Shown here: positions 50,854 through 59,313 of the stretch, piece after piece
How positions within the stretch are numbered: the stretch's first letter is position 1
Layout: each line of letters starts with the position of its first letter
Assembly: GCF_012516435.1 (NCBI RefSeq)
Contig: NZ_CP051216.1
Coordinates: 1,614,001 to 1,678,000, forward strand
Reading direction: 5' to 3'
DNA length: 64,000 nt
Origin: Pseudodesulfovibrio sp. zrk46
GTDB lineage: Bacteria; Desulfobacterota; Desulfovibrionia; Desulfovibrionales; Desulfovibrionaceae
The notes under the pieces: model-generated
Seen by the model: only the letters and a program-made list of their open reading frames with translations
Told to the model about the DNA's origin: nothing
Database searches by the model: none
Program-made: the position numbers and the translations under genes

Positions 50854-52506
50854 ATGTCCAAACGAGTCATCCACGCCCCTCAGGGCACTGATCTTTCCTG
50901 CAAGAGCTGGCAGCTCGAAGCGCCGTTCCGCATGATCCAGAACAATCTGGACCCCATGGTGGCTGAAAAGCCAGAAGACCTGATCGTTTACGGCGGCATC
51001 GGCCGAGCAGCCCGTAACTGGGAGTGCTTCGATACCATTCTTGAGACCCTCAAGACCATGGAAGACGACGATACGTTGCTCATCCAGTCCGGCAAGCCCG
51101 TGGGCGTGTTCAAGACTCACAAGACGTCCCCCCGTGTTCTTATCGCCAACTCCAACCTCGTCCCTCACTGGGCGCACTGGGAACACTTCAACGAGCTGGA
51201 CCGCAAGGGCCTGATGATGTTCGGTCAGATGACCGCTGGCAGCTGGATTTACATCGGCTCTCAGGGCATCGTGCAGGGCACGTACGAGACGTTTGTCTCC
51301 ATGGGCCGCAAGCACTACAACGGCGACCTTAAGGGCAAGTGGATACTGACCGCTGGTCTTGGCGGCATGGGCGGCGCTCAGCCCCTTGCAGCCAAGTTCG
51401 CCGGTGCCTCCATGCTCGCCATCGAGTGTCGCGAAAGCCGAATTCAGAAGCGTCTTGATACCGGTTACATCGACATGAAGGCTGATTCCCTCGAACACGG
51501 TCTGGAAATCATCCGCGAAGCCTGCGCCAAGGGCGAAGCCGTCACTGTCGGCGTCCTCGGTAACGCAGCCGAAATTTACCCCCAGCTGGTCAAGGACCGT
51601 GTCCGTCCCGATGCAGTCACTGATCAGACCTCTGCTCACGATCCGCTCAACGGTTACCTGCCCGCAGGTTGGACCGTGGAAGAGTGGGAAGAACGCCAGA
51701 AGACCGATGAGGCAGGCGTCATGCAGGCTGCTCGCGAGTCCATGGTGCCGCATGTGCAGGCTATGCTGGACTTCCAGAAGATGGGCATCCCCACCTTTGA
51801 CTACGGCAACAACATCCGTCAGGAAGCCTTCAACATGGGCCTCAAGGACGCATTCGACTTCCCTGGTTTCGTGCCCGCCTACGTGCGCGACCTCTTCTGC
51901 ACTGGCCACGGCCCGTTCCGCTGGGTGGCGCTGTCTGGCGATCCTGAAGACATTTACAAGACCGACGCCAAGGTCAAGGAACTGATCCCTGACGATCCGC
52001 ATCTGCACAACTGGATCGACATGGCGCAGGAGCACATCCATTTCCAGGGACTGCCCGCCCGTATCGCATGGGTCGGCCTCGGTGACCGTCACCGCGTTGG
52101 TCTCGCCTTCAATGAAATGGTCCGTAACGGCGAACTCAAGGGCCCCGTTGTCATCGGTCGTGATCACCTCGACTCCGGTTCCGTGGCCAGCCCGAACCGC
52201 GAGACCGAGGGCATGAAGGACGGCTCCGACGCTGTTTCCGACTGGCCGCTGCTCAACTGCCTGCTCAATTGCGCTTCCGGCGCCACTTGGGTTTCCTTCC
52301 ACCACGGCGGCGGCGTGGGCATGGGCTATGCCCAGCACTCCGGCCTGGTCATGCTCTGCGACGGCTCCGAAGAGGCCGACGCCAAGATCAACCGCGTACT
52401 GTACAATGATCCCGCGACCGGCGTTATGCGCCACGCAGATGCCGGCTATGAAAAGGCCATCAACTGCGCCAAGGAAAAGGGCCTCAACTTGCCCATGATC
52501 AAATAG
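50854..52506 (+). CDS. hutU: Urocanate hydratase (urocanase)
   Basis: A 550-residue urocanase, close to the usual length of about 555. It shows the NAD+-binding segments [18 protein letters not shown] and [15 protein letters not shown], and the active-site Cys in [17 protein letters not shown] (about residue 350). It converts urocanate to imidazolonepropionate, the second step of histidine breakdown. The ATG at 50854, with GAGG upstream, was chosen over codons that overlap hutC. Confidence 0.97.
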   Translation: MSKRVIHAPQGTDLSCKSWQLEAPFRMIQNNLDPMVAEKPEDLIVYGGIGRAARNWECFDTILETLKTMEDDDTLLIQSGKPVGVFKTHKTSPRVLIANSNLVPHWAHWEHFNELDRKGLMMFGQMTAGSWIYIGSQGIVQGTYETFVSMGRKHYNGDLKGKWILTAGLGGMGGAQPLAAKFAGASMLAIECRESRIQKRLDTGYIDMKADSLEHGLEIIREACAKGEAVTVGVLGNAAEIYPQLVKDRVRPDAVTDQTSAHDPLNGYLPAGWTVEEWEERQKTDEAGVMQAARESMVPHVQAMLDFQKMGIPTFDYGNNIRQEAFNMGLKDAFDFPGFVPAYVRDLFCTGHGPFRWVALSGDPEDIYKTDAKVKELIPDDPHLHNWIDMAQEHIHFQGLPARIAWVGLGDRHRVGLAFNEMVRNGELKGPVVIGRDHLDSGSVASPNRETEGMKDGSDAVSDWPLLNCLLNCASGATWVSFHHGGGVGMGYAQHSGLVMLCDGSEEADAKINRVLYNDPATGVMRHADAGYEKAINCAKEKGLNLPMIK

Positions 52507-52581
52507 TTTGGGATAAAGAAGACCGGGGGACTGCTTGCAAAGGCTCCCCCGGTTTCCTTCTCAATCTTTTTGGAGAGGAAC

Positions 52582-53799
52582 ATGGCGGCATTACTGATCA
52601 AGAATCCCAGTCAGATAGTCAGTCCTCGTCCGGGCATCATCCGGGGCGAGGGGCTGAAGGATTTGTCGGTGCGTACTGGCGAATCCATATACATCGTGGA
52701 CGGCTCCATTGAAGCCATCGGTCCGCTGGAAGAATTGTCCTTCCGCGCTGAAGCGGACGGTGCAGAAGTGATTGATGCTACGGGCAGGGCGGTTGTGCCG
52801 GGCTTTGTGGACAGTCACACTCATCTGGTTTTTGGCGGAAACAGGGCGGACGAGTTCGCCATGCGTACTGCCGGAGCCACCTATGAAGAGATTGCAGCGC
52901 AGGGCGGTGGAATTGCCAGCACCGTGAAGTCCACGCGCGAGGCTTCCAAGGATGAATTGAAGGAGCAGGCTCGTGCGCGCTTGAACCGTGCCCTGCGACA
53001 GGGGACCACCACCATGGAAGTGAAGTCGGGCTACGGGCTGGATCCGGAAACCGAACTCAAGATGCTGGAAGTGGTGGTCGAGCTCAATGAAGAACATCCG
53101 GTTGACCTGATTCCCACCTTCCTCGGCGCACACGCCGTGCCCAAAGGCATGGACAAGGCGGACTACATTTCGCAACTGCTCGACATGATGCCGCAGGCCG
53201 CCGGAGCGGCAAAGTTCTGTGATGTCTTCTGCGAGCAGGGATATTTTACGCCCGAAGAGTCGGTTCGCATCCTCGAAAGTGCCCGCGAGGCGGGCATGAT
53301 ACCACGCCTCCACGCCAATCAGTTCCACTCCATCGGCTGCATCGAAGCGGCCATTGAAATGGGAGCGGCCTCAGTGGACCATCTGGAAGTGCTGGGCGAG
53401 GCCGAAGTGGCCGCGCTGGCCCAGTCCGATGTGGGCTGTGTCATGCTGCCGGGCGTTTCCCTGTTTCTCGATATCCCGTTTGCGCCGGGCCGATCAATCA
53501 TCGATTCCGGGTGCATCCCTGTACTGGCCTCGGATTTCAACCCGGGCTCCAACATGTCCCTGAACATGCAGATGGTCATGTCACTGGCCTGCATGCGCAT
53601 GGGCGTGGCCGTGCCCGAGGCATTGGCCAGCGCCACACAGAACGGGGCCTATGCCCTCAGGCTGGACAAGGTGGGCTGCATCGAAAAGGGCTGGCAGGCG
53701 GACCTGCTGCTCCTGACCTGTGCGGACTACCGTGAGATGAGCTATTTTTACGGAGAAAACCACGTTTACGGCGTGATCAAGCAAGGGAGGCTGTCATGA
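52582..53799 (+). CDS. hutI: Imidazolonepropionase
   Basis: A 405-residue amidohydrolase. The metal-binding DSHTHLVFGGNRADEFAMR is at about 75-93, with GTTTMEVKSGYGLDPE, HANQFHSIGC and SDFNPGSN further on, all typical of HutI. It opens the imidazolone ring to formiminoglutamate. The ATG at 52582 has GGAGAGG upstream. The stop overlaps the hutG start by four bases (ATGA). Confidence 0.96.
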   Translation: MAALLIKNPSQIVSPRPGIIRGEGLKDLSVRTGESIYIVDGSIEAIGPLEELSFRAEADGAEVIDATGRAVVPGFVDSHTHLVFGGNRADEFAMRTAGATYEEIAAQGGGIASTVKSTREASKDELKEQARARLNRALRQGTTTMEVKSGYGLDPETELKMLEVVVELNEEHPVDLIPTFLGAHAVPKGMDKADYISQLLDMMPQAAGAAKFCDVFCEQGYFTPEESVRILESAREAGMIPRLHANQFHSIGCIEAAIEMGAASVDHLEVLGEAEVAALAQSDVGCVMLPGVSLFLDIPFAPGRSIIDSGCIPVLASDFNPGSNMSLNMQMVMSLACMRMGVAVPEALASATQNGAYALRLDKVGCIEKGWQADLLLLTCADYREMSYFYGENHVYGVIKQGRLS

Positions 53800-54728
53800 C
53801 CCCCAAGGCACCGGAAAAGACGCTTGTGCGGCCAGCAGCGCCGCAGTCTTCCCATGATCCCATGGATGTTCTCATGGGTGACGTGGTTTCCTTTGACGAG
53901 GACGACTACGGCCTCGCCACCCATGTGCTGATCGGTTGTCCGCAGGACGAGGGCGTCAAACGCAACGGCGGACGGCCGGGCGCGGCGCAGGCTCCCGAGA
54001 CGGTGCGCCGTTTCCTCTACAAGCTCAAGCCGCCTGTGCGGAACGGCAATGTGCGCCTGCTCGACCTTGGCGACGTGCCTGTCGGCAGTCTGGAAGAGAT
54101 GCATGACACCCTGCACGCCGTGGTGCGCCATGCCCTGGGCGATGGTAAAATTGTCATGGTGCTGGGTGGCGGCAATGATATTTCCTTCCCGGATGCACGG
54201 GCCGTGAGCGAGGTGCATCCCGGCTTCGCGGCCATCAATGTGGACGCGCATCTGGATATGCGTAAATCCGACGTTATCCATTCCGGCACCCCGTATCGCA
54301 ACCTCATCGACGGTGGGCATCTGAAACCCACCAACCTGTATGAGATCGCCAACCAGCCGTGGGCCAATTCGCCCAGATACATGGAAGATGCCGAAGCTCT
54401 GGGAGTGCATGTGGAGACGCTGTCCACTATCCAATCCAAGGGACCGAACAAGTATTTTTATGATCTGTTTGAGCGTCTGAGGGGCATGCCACTGTTTGCC
54501 GGGCTGGATATGGATTCGGTCAAGGCCGCCGATGCGCCGGGCGTTTCCGCTCCTGCATCCGTTGGATTGTCATCCAAGGGCCTGCTCTATTTCGCAGACC
54601 GTTGCCGCAAGCATGGCAGGACCGCCGTGTTCGAAATCACGGAAGTCAATCCGGCCTTTGACGTGGACGACCGTACTTCCCGTCTGGCGGCGCTTACTCT
54701 CTACACATTCATGTTCGGCCAACAGTAG
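53796..54728 (+). CDS. hutG: Formimidoylglutamase (arginase family)
   Basis: A 310-residue arginase-fold enzyme. The manganese ligands are Asp150, His152 and Asp154 in NVDAHLDMR and Asp238 and Asp240 in GLDMD. The usual His of the GGxH motif is Asn127 (GGGND). An Asn at this place is known in formiminoglutamase of Trypanosoma cruzi, so it is consistent with HutG and not a sign of loss. The enzyme releases formamide and glutamate from formiminoglutamate. It is coupled to hutI by an ATGA overlap. Confidence 0.88.
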   Translation: MTPKAPEKTLVRPAAPQSSHDPMDVLMGDVVSFDEDDYGLATHVLIGCPQDEGVKRNGGRPGAAQAPETVRRFLYKLKPPVRNGNVRLLDLGDVPVGSLEEMHDTLHAVVRHALGDGKIVMVLGGGNDISFPDARAVSEVHPGFAAINVDAHLDMRKSDVIHSGTPYRNLIDGGHLKPTNLYEIANQPWANSPRYMEDAEALGVHVETLSTIQSKGPNKYFYDLFERLRGMPLFAGLDMDSVKAADAPGVSAPASVGLSSKGLLYFADRCRKHGRTAVFEITEVNPAFDVDDRTSRLAALTLYTFMFGQQ

Positions 54729-54746
54729 GCCGGAGGTTTATATATA

Positions 54747-56471
54747 ATGAACATCAGCATTGATCATACCCGGTCCCTGACACTGGCCGACATCGTGGCC
54801 GTGGGAACCGGTAAAGCCAAGGCGGTACTCTCTGCCGCCACTCGTGAAATGCTCGCAGAGCGTCGCGCACAGATTGAACACGCCATCACCGAGCAGGAAT
54901 TCCCGGCCTACGGCTTCAATAGAGGCTTCGGCCACAACGTGGACCTGGCCGTGAAATCCGAGCATCTGGCTGACCTGCAGGAGAACCTGATCCTCTCCCA
55001 TGCCGTGGGAGCGGGCGAGCCCATGGACGAGACCGTGGTACGCATTACCATGCTGCTGCGCGCCAATTCACTGGCTCGGGGCTTCAGCGGCATTCGCCCA
55101 GAGCTGGTCGAAGCGATCCTCGATTTGCTCAACGCGGGCATCACGCCAGTGGTCCCCGAGCTCGGTTCCGTTGGTGCCAGCGGCGACCTTGCGCCGTTGT
55201 CCCATATCGCCATGGTGGTCATCGGCCGCGGCAAGGTGTTCTACGAAGGTGAGATGATTCCTACCGAGGTCGCCATGACCCGCGCCGGGCTCAAGCCCAT
55301 CAAGCTGATGATGAAGGAAGGGTTGGCCCTGACCAACGGTGTCCAGTTCATGAACGCCATCGGCCTGTATGTCTGCCATCGCCTCAAGGTGATGCTCAAG
55401 ACGGCAGCCATCAACTCCGCACTGACCGCGCAGGTCATGCTTGCACCTGATACTTACTACCGTGCAGACTTCCACGCCGTGCGGCCACATCCCGGCTCCA
55501 CCCGCGTGGCCGACTGGATCTGGCGACTCATGCAGGACTCGCCCATCCGCAACGCGCACCGCGATTTCAAGACAGACGGGCAGGTACAGGACCCGTACAA
55601 CATCCGTTGCGCTGCGCAGGTGCTTGGTTCGGCCCACGATCTCATTGATCAGGCTGAGAAGTCCCTCGTCATCGAGGCAAACTCCGCCACCGACAATCCG
55701 ATCCTGCTGCCTGACGAAGACGGCAACCACATTGACGTGGTCTCCGGCGGCCATTTCCATGGCATGCCCGTGGCCGTGCATGTCTATTCCCTCATGCAGG
55801 CGCTCGGCGTCATGGCTTCGCTGGCCCATCAGCGTTCGGTCCGCTTTGTCGATCCCACCAAGAACAAGGGGCTCGGCCGTGACCTCAAGTGGCCCGGCCT
55901 GTCCAAGGACGAGAACTCCATCTCTTCCGGCATGATGATGCTCGAATACGCGTCAGCCTCGCTCCTCAACTCCATCTGGGGCGATTCCATGCCGAGCCAT
56001 CTGTTCAACATTTCCACCAACTCCGGGCAGGAAGACCATGTGTCCATGGGGACCGGACTTGCCGTTCGTCTCCTCAAGACGCTGCCCAAGGCAAACCACA
56101 TCCTCGCCATCGAGCTTGCCTTCATTTTGCAGGGTATCGCCATTCGCAAGCATCTCGACACCATCCCTACTGAAGCAGAACTGCCCAGCTGGGTGGACGA
56201 AGAACTTGGTAATTTGAAACACCGCATGAACGGGCAGGGCAAGGGGGTCTTCTTCGACGCCTGTGTGCTCCGTGAACATCCCCTTACTGACGAGGAGAAG
56301 AAGTTCAGCCCGGCCTGCGAGCATCTCTTTGATGTGCTCACGGACAGGAAGCTCTTCCCTGTTGTCGAGCATGACCGCTACATGGCCGAAGACGTCGCGC
56401 ATCTCGCCGATTTCGTGGCTTGCGGCGGAGTGCTTGAGATCGTGGGCGAGAAGTTGGATCTGGACTGGTAA
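54747..56471 (+). CDS. hutH: Histidine ammonia-lyase
   Basis: A 574-residue member of the aromatic amino-acid lyase family, longer than the usual 510. The MIO cofactor is formed from Ala-Ser-Gly in GSVGASGDLAPLSH (about 144-157). Histidine-lyase residues are seen: LILSHAVGAGEP, QDPYNIRCAAQVLG and QEDHVSMGTG. The N-terminal active-site loop reads YGFNRGFGHN, where most HutH proteins read YGxNTGFG. It makes urocanate and ammonia from histidine. A C-terminal extension of about 60 residues follows the normal end. GGAGG precedes the ATG. It is last in the hut operon, although it performs the first step. Confidence 0.9.
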   Translation: MNISIDHTRSLTLADIVAVGTGKAKAVLSAATREMLAERRAQIEHAITEQEFPAYGFNRGFGHNVDLAVKSEHLADLQENLILSHAVGAGEPMDETVVRITMLLRANSLARGFSGIRPELVEAILDLLNAGITPVVPELGSVGASGDLAPLSHIAMVVIGRGKVFYEGEMIPTEVAMTRAGLKPIKLMMKEGLALTNGVQFMNAIGLYVCHRLKVMLKTAAINSALTAQVMLAPDTYYRADFHAVRPHPGSTRVADWIWRLMQDSPIRNAHRDFKTDGQVQDPYNIRCAAQVLGSAHDLIDQAEKSLVIEANSATDNPILLPDEDGNHIDVVSGGHFHGMPVAVHVYSLMQALGVMASLAHQRSVRFVDPTKNKGLGRDLKWPGLSKDENSISSGMMMLEYASASLLNSIWGDSMPSHLFNISTNSGQEDHVSMGTGLAVRLLKTLPKANHILAIELAFILQGIAIRKHLDTIPTEAELPSWVDEELGNLKHRMNGQGKGVFFDACVLREHPLTDEEKKFSPACEHLFDVLTDRKLFPVVEHDRYMAEDVAHLADFVACGGVLEIVGEKLDLDW

Positions 56472-56481
56472 ATCAATCAAA

Positions 56482-56515
56482 AAGGGCGGCCGTTGAGAAA
56501 CGGCCGCCCTTTTTT
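56482..56515 (+). terminator. Intrinsic terminator after hutH
   Basis: The perfect 13-bp stem AAGGGCGGCCGTT / AACGGCCGCCCTT is followed by TTTTT; A-runs on the other side let it also act for modB. Confidence 0.92.
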
Positions 56516-56529
56516 GTGCCTTTGTGTAC

Positions 56530-57288
56530 TCAGCCCTCCATGGAAGAGGGCAGTGTCTCTCTACAGCTGACAGGCCGCGCAGTTCGTAGTGTGGCCTGAT
56601 TTCGTTTTGGCGACGATGGCTGCCTGTATACGGGCTGGCCCTGCTTGCCGATATAAAGCAGGGCCGCATAGCTCACCACCATGAGGACTAGGGAGAGCAG
56701 TCCGGCGGTGCCGTAATCCAGCATTTCTGTGTGCTCGAAGATGGCGATGGAGGCGACCCGGGTTTCGCCCGGGATGGAGCCGCCGATCATCAGGGCCACG
56801 CCGAATTCTCCGACCGTGTGGGCGAAGATCAGGGCTGCCGAGGCCGTGATGCCGCCCTTGGCGTTGGGCAGAATCACATGAAGGAATGTCTGGCTGTACG
56901 TCAGGCCCGAGCATCGAGCCGCCTCAATGATGCCGTTGTCGATCTTCTCGAAGGCCGCCCGCATGGGAAGCACGCCAAAGGGCAGGCTGTAGACAAGCGA
57001 GGCGATGACCAGTCCCGAGAACGAGAAGGGCAACTGGGAGCCCGTCAGGTCCATCCACAAGCCCCCCAACGGGGAACTCGGGCTCATGACAATGAGCATG
57101 CCGAATCCAAGCACCGTTGGGGGTAACACCATAGGAAGATTGCAGGCGGCTTCTATATACCGTTTTCCGCGCATGCTCCCGGTCGCGAGCCAGTATGCCA
57201 GCGGCATGCATACGACAAGCAAGATAGGAGTAACAGCCAGGGCGAGGCGGCCCGTGACCAGGAGCGATGTCGTGTCGAGGCTACTCAT
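56530..57288 (-). CDS. modB: Molybdate ABC transporter permease
   Basis: A 252-residue membrane protein with five or six helices. The EAA-type loop interacting with the ATPase is EAARCSGLTYSQTFLHVILPNAKGG (partly quoted, about 125-150). The last 30 residues (after LLYIGKQGQP) are polar, basic and longer than in usual ModB. It overlaps modA by 8 nt. The ATPase gene modC, which normally follows, is absent; the next gene on this side is hutH, on the other strand. Confidence 0.92.
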   Translation of the reverse strand: MSSLDTTSLLVTGRLALAVTPILLVVCMPLAYWLATGSMRGKRYIEAACNLPMVLPPTVLGFGMLIVMSPSSPLGGLWMDLTGSQLPFSFSGLVIASLVYSLPFGVLPMRAAFEKIDNGIIEAARCSGLTYSQTFLHVILPNAKGGITASAALIFAHTVGEFGVALMIGGSIPGETRVASIAIFEHTEMLDYGTAGLLSLVLMVVSYAALLYIGKQGQPVYRQPSSPKRNQATLRTARPVSCRETLPSSMEG

Positions 57289-58018
57289 ACCCGTAACGCG
57301 TGATGATCTTCTTTGCTGCGGGTGTGTTGAGCCAGTTCAGGAAGAGCGCGGCGTCGGTATTTTCCTTCTTCAGAATACAGGCGGCCTGATGAACCAGACC
57401 GGCGTCGGACACGGTCCAGTATTTGCCGTCAGCGCCCTTGTCAGACAAGGCTTGTGACAGGGCGATGAAAGCCATGTCAGCGGAGCCGGAGTAAGCGTAC
57501 TGGAATGTCATTCCAACGTTCTTTCCAAAGACGAGCTTGGGCTTGACCGTGGCGGTCAGGCCGTTGGCGGCCATGGCCTCTTCAGCCATCAGGCCATACG
57601 GGGCGGTCTTGGGGTTGGCGATGCCAACAACCTTGGCCTGCGGTGAGGCTACAGCGGATTTCCAGTCAGAGAAGGAGGCAAGTTCCTTTTTGCCGGTCCA
57701 CAGAACAACTTTTCCTTTGGCATACAGCTTCGGCTGTTCGGAGCGTCCATCCTTGAAAAGCAGGGCAGGACGTTTTTCGTCAGCAGCGAAGAAGAGATCG
57801 TAGGGCGCCCCTTTGGTGATTTGACCATACAACATGCCCGTGGAACCAAAGGTGCATTTGACGGTTGTGCCGGTACACTTTTCGTACAGCGCGGCCAGCT
57901 CCTTCATGGGGGAAGTGAAGTTGGCAGCGCAGGCTATATTGACGGAACCGGCGTGGGCGGTGCCTGCGAACAGGCACAGCAGGGCTACAAGGGAAAACAA
58001 TCTTTTGAACATGGACAT
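57281..58018 (-). CDS. modA: Molybdate ABC transporter substrate-binding protein
   Basis: A 245-residue periplasmic binding protein. A Sec signal (FKRLFSLVALLCLFAGTAHA) is followed by the ModA start VNIACAANFTSPMKELAALYE and the segments FGSTGMLYGQITKGAPYDLFFAAD and NPKTAPYGLMAEEA, quoted by key stretches. It binds molybdate or tungstate. I chose the ATG at 58018; an ATG at 58012 is equally possible relative to the GGAG site, and longer readings upstream lack a signal peptide at the N-terminus. It diverges from tunR. Confidence 0.93.
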   Translation of the reverse strand: MSMFKRLFSLVALLCLFAGTAHAGSVNIACAANFTSPMKELAALYEKCTGTTVKCTFGSTGMLYGQITKGAPYDLFFAADEKRPALLFKDGRSEQPKLYAKGKVVLWTGKKELASFSDWKSAVASPQAKVVGIANPKTAPYGLMAEEAMAANGLTATVKPKLVFGKNVGMTFQYAYSGSADMAFIALSQALSDKGADGKYWTVSDAGLVHQAACILKKENTDAALFLNWLNTPAAKKIITRYGYE

Positions 58019-58170
58019 CGGACTCCTCTCTTCAGACATGAAATTGATACGACTCTCCATTAAATGAGCGGACTTTGGGGTAAATGTTGTGTCAAACTTG
58101 TATGTTGGCCCCTCATTCACTATGTTCAAGGCGATAATGGCACAATGGTGTCACGCGAATTGATAAATGA
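58019..58170. promoter_or_regulatory. Divergent control region between modA and tunR
   Basis: 152 nt serving both genes. GTGTCA occurs twice, at 58089 and 58148, and the second lies in an imperfect inverted repeat TGGCAC-AATG-GTGTCA. These are candidates for TunR operators, but the exact site cannot be fixed by eye. Confidence 0.4.
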
Positions 58171-59253
58171 GTGACTGTTCATAGGTTGATGATGATCGAG
58201 AAAAAGCCCCTGGGCGGCGTTTGCCCGAGAGAATGTTTCAGTGTTTCCGAAGACATCAAGTATCTTGAGCCTCAACAGCTTGGGATGCTCGAAGACGCCT
58301 TTCTGCATTGGGTCAAGGACGCCAAGCGGGCGGACAGCACGTTGGCCCGGACCCGAATGTGGCTCATTTTTCAATTGATTCGTCATACCGGGGCGCGGCT
58401 TGGCGAGGTGCTGTCGCTGGATGACAGGAGTTGTTTCGATACCCGGAATTCCTCCGTACGCCTCGGCCCGTCCGAGAGGGAACGTGTGGTCCCGATCCCC
58501 GAGGAAGTGCTGGCAAACATCATGGATGTGCTGGATGGCCCCATGGGGTGCGGTGCGCGGGGGGATTTCTTTCATGTCGACCCCGGCTATTTCCGCCGGG
58601 TTTGCTATGCGCGCGGCAAGGAGTGCGACCTGCCGCGGGAGCTGGCCGGACCCAATGTCCTGCGTAACACCAAGGCCATCGAGATGTTGCGCATCGGCGT
58701 GCCTATCACGGTGGTCAAAGAGGTGCTGGGGCAGTCCTCCCTCAACCTGACGGCCAACTTTCAGCTATTCTCGTCAGAGGACATGCGCTCCATCATGCAC
58801 AACGCGCACGAGACCATGCGCAACAAGACCAGTGCGCGAAATTCCTTCGTCGGGCACATCACGGAAGTCCGAAAAGACGCGGTCATGGCCGAGGTAGCCT
58901 TGGAGACGCGTTCAGGACTGACCATCAGGGCGGTCATTACCCGTGACAGTCTGGAAAATCTCAAGCTGCTGAAGGGCAGCCCTGTCGTGGCCACGGTGAA
59001 AGCGCCGCTGGTGAATGTGGTGCGGTGTGGCGAGGTTGCGACCGGGAGCGCCCGCAACCGGTTCAAGGGAACGGTGTTGCGAGTGGTCGAGTCTCCGGTC
59101 ATTGCGGAGGTGGTGGCGCGCCTTGAGGATGGCACGGACATCTGTGCGCTTGTTTCCGGCAGCAGCGCCAAGGAGTTGGCCCTGCAAAGCGGTGATGAGG
59201 TGGAGTTCTGGTTCAAGACCCTGTCAGTGGTCTTGAATTCGGTCAGCACCTAA
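58171..59253 (+). CDS. tunR: TunR-type tungstate/molybdate-responsive regulator (integrase-like DNA-binding plus two TOBE domains)
   Basis: 360 residues. Residues 30-210 resemble the catalytic domain of tyrosine recombinases: Arg76 in RHTGARLGEV, Arg165 in GPNVLRNTKA, and LGQSSLNLTANFQLF near the end, where the catalytic Tyr is Phe197. The usual second-box histidines are also changed. It should therefore bind DNA but not recombine it. Two TOBE/Mop domains follow (about 221-288 and 292-358), which bind oxyanions. This architecture is that of TunR from sulfate reducers, a repressor of molybdate-uptake genes responding to tungstate. The divergent modA supports this. The start codon is uncertain (GTG at 58171, or ATG at 58189 or 58192). 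Confidence 0.88.
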   Translation: MTVHRLMMIEKKPLGGVCPRECFSVSEDIKYLEPQQLGMLEDAFLHWVKDAKRADSTLARTRMWLIFQLIRHTGARLGEVLSLDDRSCFDTRNSSVRLGPSERERVVPIPEEVLANIMDVLDGPMGCGARGDFFHVDPGYFRRVCYARGKECDLPRELAGPNVLRNTKAIEMLRIGVPITVVKEVLGQSSLNLTANFQLFSSEDMRSIMHNAHETMRNKTSARNSFVGHITEVRKDAVMAEVALETRSGLTIRAVITRDSLENLKLLKGSPVVATVKAPLVNVVRCGEVATGSARNRFKGTVLRVVESPVIAEVVARLEDGTDICALVSGSSAKELALQSGDEVEFWFKTLSVVLNSVST

Positions 59254-59279
59254 GATCGCGCCAGCATATATGAAAAGAA

Positions 59280-59312
59280 CAAGGCCCGGAGCGTTTGCTC
59301 CGGGCCTTGTTT
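59280..59312. terminator. Bidirectional terminator between tunR and topA
   Basis: A perfect 13-bp stem (CAAGGCCCGGAGC / GCTCCGGGCCTTG) with a GTTT loop has T-rich sequence on both strands between converging genes. Confidence 0.85.
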
Positions 59313-59313
59313 G

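Noticed and set aside
53796-54728. Loss of function in HutG because a metal-ligand His is Asn
   Set aside because: The same Asn is known in an active formiminoglutamase, and the other ligands are intact.
58171-59253. Phage integrase or integrative element
   Set aside because: The recombinase-like domain lacks the catalytic Tyr and is joined to TOBE domains. There is no attachment site, tRNA or phage gene nearby, so it is a regulator.
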